Below, one piece after another: positions 1 through 5,833 of a stretch of 5,833 nucleotides of DNA (its first letter is position 1; each line of letters starts with the position of its first letter). This DNA comes from Deltaproteobacteria bacterium (GTDB lineage: Bacteria; Desulfobacterota_C; Deferrisomatia; Deferrisomatales; JACRMM01). The stretch spans positions 1 to 5,833 of the forward strand of contig JACRCS010001073.1 of assembly GCA_016218905.1 (NCBI GenBank), written 5' to 3'. The translations under genes were made by a program, and so were the position numbers. Below the pieces are notes generated by a model. The model was not told the origin of the DNA and searched no databases. It worked only from the letters and a program-made list of their open reading frames with translations.

Positions 1-1464
1 CGGCCGGTGCGCCTCTTCCTCACCCGGGAAGAGACGTTCCTCGCCGTCGGCAACCGGCCGCCCTCCAACGTGCGGGTGAAGATCGGTGCCAAGGCGGACG
101 GCACCCTCACGGCCCTCGAGTTCGTCGCCCTCGCGACCGGTGGCGCCTACCCCGCCGGCACGGGGCAGATCGACTGGCAGGCGCGTGACCTCTACCTCTG
201 TCCCAACGTCCGCACCGAGACCACCGACGCCTTCATCCACGGCGGACCGGCGAGGCCCTTCCGTGCGCCCGGTCACCCCGAGGGCTCGTGGGCGCTCGAA
301 CAGGCCGTGGACGAGCTGGCGGCGAAGCTCGGGATGGACCCCGTCGAGCTACGGCTCCGGAACATCCCCCAGGTGAGTCAGGCTCGGGAGGGCCGTCCCG
401 CCTACACGACCACCGGCCTGGAGGCTTGCATCCGCGAGGGAGCGAGGGCCTTCGGGTGGGCGGAGGCGCGCCGGCGGCTCGCGGCCGCGCCGAGGCAAGG
501 GACCCTGCGCCGGGGAGTCGGCATGGCGGCCTCCCTCTGGGCCGTCGGCGGCGGGAACCCGCCCGCTACAGTGATCCTGAAGCTCTTCTCTGACGGCAGT
601 GTGAACCTGAACATGGGCGCGAGCGACATCGGCACCGGCACCAAGACGGTGATGGCCATGGTCGCCGCCGAGGAGCTCGGGGTCCGTCCCGGCGCCATCC
701 GGATCGAGAACGCGGACACCGGGACGACGCAGTACGCGACCCCGAGCGGAGGCAGCAAGACCGTCCCCACCGAGGCGCCCGCCGTGCGCGCCGCGGCGAT
801 CGAGGTGAAGCGCCAACTTCTGGAGATGGCGCGGGAGGAGCTCAAGGTCGAGGCGGGGAGGCTCCGCTTCGCCGGGGAGGAGATCGTCTCCGCGGCCGAC
901 GGGCGTCGCCTCCGCGTTACGGACCTCGAGCAGCTCAAGAAGCGGGGACTCGTCGTGGGCGTCGGCTACCGGGGGCCCAACCCGCAGGGCAAGGTCGTCA
1001 GCCCGTTCTGTGCGCAGTTCTGCGAGGTGGAGGTGGATACTGCCACGGGCGAGGTGCGGCTCCTCCGGTTCCTGTCGGCGAACGACAGCGGCCGCGTTCT
1101 CAACCGGCTCACTTTTGCGAACCAGGTGATCGGGGGGATTACGATGGGCGTGGGGCTCGGGATGACCGAGTTCCGCCGGTTCGACGGCCGTCAGACCGGA
1201 AAGGTCGTGAACCGGAACTGGCACGACTACAAGCTCCCGACTGCCCTGGACGTGCCGGCCGAGATCGCTTCCCTGCCGGTGGGCCTTCCCGACGCGGAGG
1301 CGAACAGCGCCGGCGCGAAGGGACTCGGCGAGCCGGTGACGATCCCCACGGCGGCGGCCATCGCGAACGCGATCGCCCACGCCGTCGGCGTGCGGCCGGC
1401 GGTCTCGCCGGCTTACCCGCCGAACCTCGTGGCCGGTCTCGCGGGGAAGGGGATGAGCCGATGA
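1..1464 (+). CDS. Xanthine dehydrogenase-family molybdopterin-binding large subunit, 5'-truncated by window edge
   Basis: This is the C-terminal 487 residues of a molybdenum hydroxylase large subunit, which hydroxylates a carbon centre at a molybdopterin cofactor using water. The frame is open from base 1. The GTG at 7 is an internal Val in a conserved RPVRLFLTREE-like stretch, not a start. Visible family motifs, numbered from base 1, are RAPGHPEG with Arg at residue 88, followed by ALEQAVDELA; GASDIGTGT at 206-214, where the family's Gln-bearing loop is replaced by Thr as in PaoC/YagR-like members; and GAKGLGEP with the likely catalytic base Glu444 (codon 1330-1332). Full-length members have about 700-780 residues, so a third or more lies upstream. 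The stop overlaps the FAD-subunit start by ATGA, showing translational coupling. The family is clear. The substrate is unknown, and any N-terminal Tat signal is out of view. Confidence 0.93.
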   Translation, partial: RPVRLFLTREETFLAVGNRPPSNVRVKIGAKADGTLTALEFVALATGGAYPAGTGQIDWQARDLYLCPNVRTETTDAFIHGGPARPFRAPGHPEGSWALEQAVDELAAKLGMDPVELRLRNIPQVSQAREGRPAYTTTGLEACIREGARAFGWAEARRRLAAAPRQGTLRRGVGMAASLWAVGGGNPPATVILKLFSDGSVNLNMGASDIGTGTKTVMAMVAAEELGVRPGAIRIENADTGTTQYATPSGGSKTVPTEAPAVRAAAIEVKRQLLEMAREELKVEAGRLRFAGEEIVSAADGRRLRVTDLEQLKKRGLVVGVGYRGPNPQGKVVSPFCAQFCEVEVDTATGEVRLLRFLSANDSGRVLNRLTFANQVIGGITMGVGLGMTEFRRFDGRQTGKVVNRNWHDYKLPTALDVPAEIASLPVGLPDAEANSAGAKGLGEPVTIPTAAAIANAIAHAVGVRPAVSPAYPPNLVAGLAGKGMSR

Positions 1465-2444
1465 TGCCGCGCTTCGCCTTCGTCCGTCCCGAATCGCTGC
1501 GAGAAGCGGTGGAGCACTTGGCGTCCCCCGGCGCGCGGATCCACGCGGGCGGCACGGACCTCCTGGGGTGCCTCCGCGACGGGGTCTTCGAGGCGGAGAA
1601 GCTCGTGGGCCTCTCGCGGGTCAAGGAGCTTCGGGGGATCCGGAAGACTCCGGACGGCGGCCTGCGGATCGGCGCGCTGGCGAGTATCCGCGAGATCGCC
1701 GAGCACACCGACATCCGGAGCGACTACCAGGGCCTCGCCCAGGCAGCGGACGAGGTCGCGAGCCCTCAGCTCCGGAACCAGGGGACCCTCGGGGGCAACC
1801 TCTGTCAGAAGCCCCGCTGCTGGTACTATCGGGGCGACTTTCCGTGCCTCCGGAAGGGCGGGAACAAGTGCTACGCCGTCGGCGGCGAGAACGACTTCCA
1901 TTGCATCCTCGGCGGGAGCCGCTGCTTCATCGTCCACCCGTCGGACACGGCCCCCGCGCTCCTGGCGCTGGGCGCCAGGGTGCGGATCGCCGGGCCGGGG
2001 GGAGTGAGGGAGGTCCCGCTGAAGGACCTCTACGTCCCGCCGGCCACCGATCCTCACCGGGAGACCGTCCTGGAAGCGCAGGAGGTGCTCGTCGAGGTCC
2101 TCCTCCCGCCTCCCGCCGCCGGTCCCGCCGTGAAGAGCTCCTACCGGAAGGTCCGCGCCCGTCGGGCCTGGGACTTCGCGCTGGCCGGCGTGGCGCTCGC
2201 CCTGGACTTGGACGGAAGAGAGGTGAAGACCGCGCGGGTCGTCCTGAGCGGCGCGGCGCCGGTGCCCTGGCGGTCCGAAGCGGCCGAGGCGGCGCTCGTG
2301 GGGAAGAAGGTCACGCCCGAGACGGCCCGGGACGCCGCCGACGCCGCCATGGCCGGAGCCCGTCCGCTCCGGCAAAACGCCTATAAGCTCGACCTCTTTC
2401 GGGGGCTCATCCGGGAGGAGGTGTTGAAGCTCGGCGCCGCGTGA
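1461..2444 (+). CDS. Molybdenum hydroxylase FAD-binding medium subunit with cysteine-rich (putative [4Fe-4S]) insert
   Basis: This 327-residue subunit passes electrons from the Mo and Fe-S centres through FAD to an acceptor. The N-terminal FAD-binding domain (about residues 1-175) has the pyrophosphate-binding AGGTDLLG motif at 29-36 and TLGGNL at 109-114. The CO-dehydrogenase flavoprotein C-terminal domain (about 220-325) includes RKVRARRAWDFA. Between them lie Cys115, 120, 129, 137, 148 and 155 in an insert ending in HPSD. This resembles PaoB/YagS and 4-hydroxybenzoyl-CoA reductase beta subunits, whose insert binds a [4Fe-4S] cluster. Cys120, 129, 137 and 155 (or 148) are the likely ligands, by inference. 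ATG 1461 overlaps the upstream stop by 4 bases; ATG 1464 is an equally possible start one codon later. GGGGA-rich sequence just upstream can act as ribosome binding site. The normal-length domain order argues for an intact gene. Confidence 0.93.
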   Translation: MMPRFAFVRPESLREAVEHLASPGARIHAGGTDLLGCLRDGVFEAEKLVGLSRVKELRGIRKTPDGGLRIGALASIREIAEHTDIRSDYQGLAQAADEVASPQLRNQGTLGGNLCQKPRCWYYRGDFPCLRKGGNKCYAVGGENDFHCILGGSRCFIVHPSDTAPALLALGARVRIAGPGGVREVPLKDLYVPPATDPHRETVLEAQEVLVEVLLPPPAAGPAVKSSYRKVRARRAWDFALAGVALALDLDGREVKTARVVLSGAAPVPWRSEAAEAALVGKKVTPETARDAADAAMAGARPLRQNAYKLDLFRGLIREEVLKLGAA

Positions 2445-2534
2445 TCTTTGGCTTGCCGTGAAACTTCACGCCTCGGGGCCGCATCCGATAAGGGCCGCTC
2501 GGAAGGGCGGAGAGGACCGGATTCTCGGTGGCGT

Positions 2535-2540
2535 GGAGGT
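2535..2540 (+). promoter_or_regulatory. Ribosome binding site choosing the rhodanese start
   Basis: GGAGGT lies 5 bases before ATG 2546. It supports that ATG over the in-frame GTG at 2528, which would place the Shine-Dalgarno sequence inside the gene and add six residues ahead of a normal signal-peptide N-terminus. Confidence 0.7.
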
Positions 2541-2545
2541 GGGTG

Positions 2546-2938
2546 ATGAAGCGATGGTGGAAGGCAGCGGTTTCGGCGGTGGTCATCCTCACCGGAACGG
2601 CGTTGGCGGAGTCCCGGGACGTAGGCGCGAGCGAAGCCGCAGCACTGATCGAGGCGAACAAGGGAAAGGCGAGCTTCGCGATCCTGGACCTACGGACGCC
2701 GAGGGAATTCGCGGATGAGCGGATCGCCGGGTCCCTATTGGTGGACTTCCTGGCCCCGACCTTCCGCCAGGAGCTCGCGAAGCTCGACCGCGGCAAGACC
2801 TACCTCGTCTACTGCCGCACGGGCAACCGGAGCGGAAAGGCGCTGAAGTCCTTCGAGGAGCTCGCGTTTCGCGACGTCGTCCACCTCTCGACCGGGATCG
2901 TCGGGTGGAAGGAAGCGGGGCTCGCGACGGTGCGGTAG
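2546..2938 (+). CDS. Exported single-domain rhodanese-like protein
   Basis: This 130-residue protein has an N-terminal signal peptide: MKRWWK positive start, a hydrophobic core at about 7-18, and a likely signal peptidase I cut after ALA at residue 21. One rhodanese domain follows. It shows LDLRTPREF at 48-55 (the usual D-x-R-x-x-x-E/F region), the active-site loop CRTGNRS with nucleophile Cys90, and STGIVGWKEAGL near the end, typical of the family. Cys90 is the only cysteine, so no disulfide or second redox partner is built in. Rhodaneses carry sulfane sulfur as a persulfide on this Cys; this copy would act in the periplasm or outside the membrane. It starts 101 bases after the FAD subunit and may or may not share its transcript. 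A role in sulfur transfer or thiosulfate/cyanide metabolism is possible, but the sequence does not specify a partner. Confidence 0.9.
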   Translation: MKRWWKAAVSAVVILTGTALAESRDVGASEAAALIEANKGKASFAILDLRTPREFADERIAGSLLVDFLAPTFRQELAKLDRGKTYLVYCRTGNRSGKALKSFEELAFRDVVHLSTGIVGWKEAGLATVR

Positions 2939-2963
2939 AGGGTGGCCCGGCGGGTTTCTCTGC

Positions 2964-2980
2964 CCCCCTGGTAGAGGGGG
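2964..2980 (+). terminator. Possible weak hairpin terminator after the rhodanese gene
   Basis: CCCCCT and AGGGGG form a 6-bp stem around a 5-base loop (GGTAG), 25 bases after the rhodanese stop codon. No T-run follows, so this is not a canonical intrinsic terminator. It may only stabilise the 3' end or be a chance feature of G/C-rich DNA. A second G-run at 2985-2989 could pair with the same C-run as an alternative. Confidence 0.3.
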
Positions 2981-2993
2981 AAGAGGGGGTCCG

Positions 2994-3005
2994 TCACGGC
3001 CGTGA
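2994..3005. repeat. Perfect 12-bp palindrome
   Basis: TCACGGCCGTGA reads identically on both strands. It lies about 60 bases upstream of the -35-like element before the methyltransferase-NUDIX gene, a position compatible with a dimeric regulator's operator. No second copy is visible in the window, so function is only a possibility. Confidence 0.3.
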
Positions 3006-3064
3006 AGTCCTCGTCGGCGTTTTGCGTTCAAGTTCGGTCCAGGTGACTCGGCTCGTCGCGGACC

Positions 3065-3092
3065 TGGACATCGGGCCGGCCTCAGGTATCCT
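3065..3092 (+). promoter_or_regulatory. Candidate sigma-70-type promoter for the methyltransferase-NUDIX gene
   Basis: TGGACA at 3065-3070 matches the -35 consensus at five of six bases. A 16-base spacer leads to TATCCT at 3087-3092, which matches the -10 consensus at four of six. Transcription would start near 3099, leaving a leader of about 25 bases to TTG 3125 or about 53 to ATG 3152. It lies in the only sizeable gap before the gene. This is a by-eye match in a genome whose promoter consensus is unknown. Confidence 0.4.
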
Positions 3093-3151
3093 AAGCGTGG
3101 GGGGTTTCATTTTCTTGCCTTGGCTTGGACGCTCAGCAAGCCCTCGCTGCC

Positions 3152-4525
3152 ATGCCGATCTACTCCGATCGCGAGATCGAGCTCTGCTTCCAGAGTCTCG
3201 ATCTTCACCAGGCGGTCAACTGCATCGTCTACGGCCACTCCACCAATCGCCAGGACATCCGGAACTTCGCCCTCGATTCGGTCGATTTCAGCCGCGTCCA
3301 CAACATCCTGGACCTCGGCTGCGGCTTCGGTTTCTCGACGCTGGGCCTCCGCGGCCGGATTCGCCCAGGCACGCACATCGTCGGCATCGACGTGCAGCAG
3401 GGCTATCAGCGGCCCTTCCTCCAGGCGTGTGAGTCAGTGGGGGCGGTGGGAGAGTTCCACGCGTCCGACGCCGGGGAGCTCTCGACGTACCCGCCGCGGT
3501 GCTTCGACCTCGTCTTCTCCTGCTTCTCACTCTACTTCTTCCCCGACGTGATCCGCCACATTGCCCGCGTGCTGACCGAGGACGGAACCTTCGTCGCGGT
3601 CGCCCATAGCCGATCGTCGCTCCGGGAGCTGATCCGGCACATTCCGCCCACGCTCGAGTTCCTCGGGCTCGAGGTGCCGGAGCTCCTCAGTATCCAGCGG
3701 CTCCTCGGTGCCTTCTCCGCCGAGAATGGAGAGGAGCTCCTCAGGCCCCACTTCGGGCAAGTCGACCCCCGAGCGTTCACCAATACGCTCAAGTTCCTCC
3801 CTTCCCAGCTCTCCCACGTCGACGTCTACCTGCGAATGAAGCAGCGCCTCTTGCTCAAGGAGGTGTACGAGGCCAGTCCGGACAGCGTCGGCGAGGCGCT
3901 CGGGCGGATCATGGCGGCGCTGGCCCTGGAGGCGAGAGAGAAGGGAGTCGTGGAGTTCAACAAGGACGATAAGGTCTTCCTCTGCCGGCGGCCGAGGGTG
4001 GCCCAGCAGGAGGCGCTGCGGCCTCCCTCCCCCCGGTTCTGCGCCGCGTGCGGACGGCCGCTCTCGGAGAGGAAGATCGAGGGCCGGAGCCGCTGGCTCT
4101 GCACCGAGTGCGGCTACATCGCGTACGAGAATCCGCTGCCGGTCGTCGCCGCGGTCGCCGTCGACGATCGCGACCGGCTCCTCCTGGTCCGGAGGGCCCG
4201 CCAGCCGATGAAGGGGATGTGGTGCCTTCCGTGCGGGTTCGCCGAGAAGGACGAGCGGATCGAGGAGGCCGCGCTGCGCGAGCTGCGCGAAGAGACGCGG
4301 CTCACCGGCCGGGTCGTCCGCCTCCTGGACGTCGCGACCGCACGGAACTACTTCTACGGAAACCTCGTGATGATCAGCTTCCAGGTAGGCGGGCTCCAAG
4401 GTGTCCCCGTCCCCGGGGACGACGCCGACCAGGCCCGCTACGTTCCGCTGCAGCAGCTCCCGCCGCTCGCCTTCCCGTGCCAGGAGGAGGCGGTCCGCAA
4501 GTATCGCGAGCTGGGAATCCAGTAG
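3152..4525 (+). CDS. Fusion of class I SAM methyltransferase, zinc ribbon and NUDIX hydrolase
   Basis: This single open frame encodes 457 residues from ATG 3152. A TTG at 3125 would add nine residues; neither start has a good ribosome binding site, so the start is uncertain. Numbering from ATG, the methyltransferase has SAM motif I ILDLGCGFGFSTL at 52-64, acidic GIDV at 78-81, and a DLVFSCFSLYFF stretch near 119-130. A helical region runs to about 277. A zinc ribbon follows with Cys297/Cys300 and Cys317/Cys320, leading into YENPLPVVAAVAV as in zinc-ribbon NUDIX proteins of the Nudix_N_2 type. The NUDIX box (362-384) keeps Gly362, Glu368 and the metal-binding REL-x-EE, but its usual Gly near the end is Arg383. 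NUDIX enzymes cleave nucleoside diphosphates linked to another group. The substrates of both halves are unknown. No frameshift or stop separates the domains. It appears cytosolic, with no signal peptide or membrane segment. Confidence 0.88.
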   Translation: MPIYSDREIELCFQSLDLHQAVNCIVYGHSTNRQDIRNFALDSVDFSRVHNILDLGCGFGFSTLGLRGRIRPGTHIVGIDVQQGYQRPFLQACESVGAVGEFHASDAGELSTYPPRCFDLVFSCFSLYFFPDVIRHIARVLTEDGTFVAVAHSRSSLRELIRHIPPTLEFLGLEVPELLSIQRLLGAFSAENGEELLRPHFGQVDPRAFTNTLKFLPSQLSHVDVYLRMKQRLLLKEVYEASPDSVGEALGRIMAALALEAREKGVVEFNKDDKVFLCRRPRVAQQEALRPPSPRFCAACGRPLSERKIEGRSRWLCTECGYIAYENPLPVVAAVAVDDRDRLLLVRRARQPMKGMWCLPCGFAEKDERIEEAALRELREETRLTGRVVRLLDVATARNYFYGNLVMISFQVGGLQGVPVPGDDADQARYVPLQQLPPLAFPCQEEAVRKYRELGIQ

Positions 4526-4543
4526 ACGCGGTCTCCCGGCATC

Positions 4544-4559
4544 GCTGCCACGTGGCGGC
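4544..4559 (+). terminator. Hairpin after the methyltransferase-NUDIX gene
   Basis: GCTGCC and GGCGGC can pair (one G-U) around an ACGT loop, starting 18 bases after the stop codon. The core GCCACGTGGC at 4547-4556 is a perfect 10-bp palindrome. No T-run follows directly, so it could be a weak terminator, an RNA 3'-end structure or a DNA-binding site. Position favours a 3'-end role. Confidence 0.3.
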
Positions 4560-4629
4560 TCATTGGCGGACGCCCGTGAGAGCAGCTCCCGAACTCTCTG
4601 GAATCCCCCACGCCCTCCCGGTTTTCGTT

Positions 4630-4658
4630 TTGACCCCGCCTGCGCCGCCGTGTAGGTT
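4630..4658 (+). promoter_or_regulatory. Candidate sigma-70-type promoter for the HD hydrolase-pyrF unit
   Basis: TTGACC at 4630-4635 matches the -35 consensus at five of six bases. A 17-base spacer leads to TAGGTT at 4653-4658, a TAnnnT-type -10 seen in high-GC bacteria. The predicted start near 4665 leaves a leader of about 24 bases that contains the ribosome binding site. Position and spacing are good; the -10 is weak against the E. coli consensus. Confidence 0.45.
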
Positions 4659-4676
4659 TACGCCCGAGCCCGAACC

Positions 4677-4683
4677 GGAGGGG
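4677..4683 (+). promoter_or_regulatory. Ribosome binding site of the HD hydrolase gene
   Basis: GGAGGGG ends 5 bases before ATG 4689. It is a strong purine-rich Shine-Dalgarno match that fixes the start of the HD gene. Confidence 0.7.
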
Positions 4684-4688
4684 ACGAG

Positions 4689-5267
4689 ATGCCGGAGAAG
4701 CCGACCCGAGAGGACGCCTGGGCCCTCCTGACCGAGTTCACGCAGAGCGAGCAGCTGCGCCGCCACGCGCTCGCCGTAGAGGCGGTGATGCGGCACTTCA
4801 CCCGGAAGCGCGGGGGCGACGAGCAGGAGTGGGCGGTCATCGGGCTCGTCCACGACGTGGACTACGAGCGCTACCCCGAGGAGCACTGCCGGCGCGCGCC
4901 GGAGATCCTCCGCTCCCGAGGCTGGCCCGAGGCCTACGTCCGGGCGGTCGTCTCCCACGGGTGGGGGATCTGCTCCGACGTGGAGCCCTCGAACGACCTC
5001 GAGAAGGTCCTCTACGCAGTGGACGAGCTCACGGGCCTCGTCGCGGCGGCGGCGCTCGTGCGGCCCTCCCGGAGCGTGCTCGACCTGCCGGCCAAGAGCG
5101 TGCAGAAGAAGTGGAAGGACAAGGCCTTCGCGGCCGGCGTGGACCGCGGCGTCATCGAGAAGGGCGCGGCCATGCTGGGCGTCGAGCTCCCCGAGCTCAT
5201 CGCCGACACCATCGAAGGGATGAAATCCGTCGCCCGGGAGATCGGGCTGGAAGGGACCGCGCCATGA
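4689..5267 (+). CDS. HD-superfamily predicted metal-dependent hydrolase
   Basis: This 192-residue protein has a single HD domain. Visible metal-ligand candidates are His26 (RRHALAVE), His55-Asp56 (GLVHDVDYE), His66, His90 (VSHGW) and Asp112 (AVDELTGL), which matches the H...HD...D pattern. The YAVDELTGL, ALVRPS and SVQKKWKDKAFA blocks, together with the length, fit the uncharacterised group of small HD hydrolases catalogued as COG2316; this is from memory, not a search. HD proteins usually hydrolyse phosphomonoesters or phosphodiesters, often of nucleotides, but this group's substrate is not known to me. It is cytosolic, with no signal peptide. Its stop overlaps the pyrF start by ATGA, so the two are probably co-translated. 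That makes a nucleotide-related role attractive but unproven. Confidence 0.9.
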   Translation: MPEKPTREDAWALLTEFTQSEQLRRHALAVEAVMRHFTRKRGGDEQEWAVIGLVHDVDYERYPEEHCRRAPEILRSRGWPEAYVRAVVSHGWGICSDVEPSNDLEKVLYAVDELTGLVAAAALVRPSRSVLDLPAKSVQKKWKDKAFAAGVDRGVIEKGAAMLGVELPELIADTIEGMKSVAREIGLEGTAP

Positions 5268-5833
5268 GCGAGCAGGGCTCCCCGTCTCCGAAAGAGATCC
5301 CGGCGAGGGAGCGACTCATCCTCGCCCTCGATGTTCCCGGTCCCTCCGAGGCGAAAGAGCTCGTCGAGCGGCTCGGGGACTCCGTCCTCTTCTACAAGGT
5401 CGGCCTCGAGCTCTTCACGGCCGGCGGCTACTACGAGCTCATCGAGTGGCTGACGGCGCGGGGGAAGAAGATCTTCGCGGACCTGAAGTTCTTCGACGTG
5501 CCGGAGACGGTCCGGTCGGCCGTCCGGCAGCTCCGGGGGCGCGGGATCACCTTCACGACGGTCCACGGCAACAACGCCATCATGCAGGCGGCGGCGGCCG
5601 AGAAGGGCGAGCTGAAGATCCTCGCGGTGACCGTGCTGACGAGCCTCGACCGGGGCGACCTCGACGATCTGGGCTTCGCCTGCGACGTGGAGGCTCTCGT
5701 CCTCTCCCGCGCCCGGAGGGCCCTCGAGCTCGGTTGTGACGGCGTCATCTCCTCGGGGCTCGAAGCCGCGAAGCTCCGGGAGTCCCTCGGCGATCGGCTG
5801 CTCATCGTCACCCCTGGGATTCGGCCCGTCGAG
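5264..5833 (+). CDS. pyrF: Orotidine 5'-phosphate decarboxylase, 3'-truncated by window edge
   Basis: PyrF decarboxylates OMP to UMP, the last step of de novo pyrimidine synthesis, in the cytosol. The frame is open from ATG 5264 to the window end, giving 190 residues; the family usually has about 230-245, so roughly 40-55 are missing. Visible active-site features are LALDV with Asp23, YKVGLELF with Lys45, the signature DLKFFD giving Asp73-Lys75-Asp78 (Lys75 is the expected proton donor), TVHGNN at 99-104, VTVLTSLD at 122-129, and the phosphate-gripping TPGIRP at 183-188. About 15 residues precede the conserved core, a short polar extension. The ATG overlaps the HD gene's TGA by 4 bases, so translation is probably coupled. 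There is no internal stop or sign of decay. Confidence 0.96.
   Translation, partial: MSEQGSPSPKEIPARERLILALDVPGPSEAKELVERLGDSVLFYKVGLELFTAGGYYELIEWLTARGKKIFADLKFFDVPETVRSAVRQLRGRGITFTTVHGNNAIMQAAAAEKGELKILAVTVLTSLDRGDLDDLGFACDVEALVLSRARRALELGCDGVISSGLEAAKLRESLGDRLLIVTPGIRPVE

Noticed and set aside
349..1380. 343-codon open frame on the - strand opposite the large subunit
   Set aside because: Its product is Arg/Pro/Gly/His-rich and resembles no domain. It mirrors a well-supported gene with clear motifs, so it is a high-GC antisense shadow.
1413..2375. 320-codon open frame on the - strand opposite the FAD subunit
   Set aside because: Low-complexity antisense shadow with no recognisable motif; the + strand gene has FAD-binding motifs.
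2458..2469. Short inverted repeat GTGAA/TTCAC upstream of the rhodanese
   Set aside because: Only five paired bases with a two-base gap; this is expected by chance and is not tied to a promoter.
2458..2718. 86-codon + strand frame starting at a GTG between the FAD subunit and the rhodanese
   Set aside because: It has no motif and no ribosome binding site, and overlaps the rhodanese in another frame. The latter has a signal peptide and catalytic loop.
3527..4399. 290-codon open frame on the - strand opposite the methyltransferase-NUDIX gene
   Set aside because: It lies entirely opposite a gene with SAM, zinc-ribbon and NUDIX motifs, and its composition is typical of an antisense shadow.
4048..4731. 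227-codon + strand frame bridging the NUDIX end and the HD gene start
   Set aside because: Arg/Pro-rich out-of-frame reading that overlaps two real genes and the intergenic promoter region.
5431..5811. 126-codon - strand frame near the right edge
   Set aside because: Ser/Arg-rich shadow of pyrF, whose + strand frame carries the complete active-site signature.

Overview
This is a G+C-rich window (roughly two thirds G+C by eye) from a bacterial chromosome. Every gene I can support lies on the + strand. The dense coding, strong C/G preference at third positions, ATGA stop/start overlaps and ordinary housekeeping content indicate a free-living, high-GC bacterium. The gene set would suit soil or subsurface lineages, but nothing here fixes the phylum. 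There are no tRNA or rRNA genes, mobile elements or CRISPR arrays, and no gene-free stretch longer than 300 bases.

Region 1 (1-2444): two subunits of a xanthine dehydrogenase-family molybdenum hydroxylase. The C-terminal part of the molybdopterin-binding large subunit enters from the left edge. It overlaps by 4 bases (ATGA) the FAD-binding medium subunit, which carries a cysteine-rich insert like the [4Fe-4S]-binding insert of PaoB- and HcrB-type subunits. The [2Fe-2S] small subunit is not in the window and probably lies upstream. The substrate cannot be deduced; an aldehyde or aromatic compound is a reasonable guess.

Region 2 (2445-2938): a small exported single-domain rhodanese with a signal peptide and an intact CRTGNRS active-site loop. 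It starts about 100 bases after the hydroxylase genes. Two short inverted repeats follow it; one may be a weak terminator.

Region 3 (2939-4525): an intergenic stretch with a plausible promoter, then a single-ORF fusion of a class I SAM-dependent methyltransferase, a four-cysteine zinc ribbon and a NUDIX hydrolase. This is the least conventional gene in the window.

Region 4 (4526-5833): an intergenic hairpin and a candidate sigma-70-type promoter, then an HD-superfamily predicted hydrolase. It overlaps by 4 bases the start of pyrF (orotidine 5'-phosphate decarboxylase), which runs off the right edge. The HD gene and pyrF look like one transcription unit.

The window reads as two or three separate units. 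I found no clear new multi-gene system. The best candidates for a second look are the methyltransferase-NUDIX fusion, the HD-pyrF coupling and the exported rhodanese next to a molybdenum hydroxylase.
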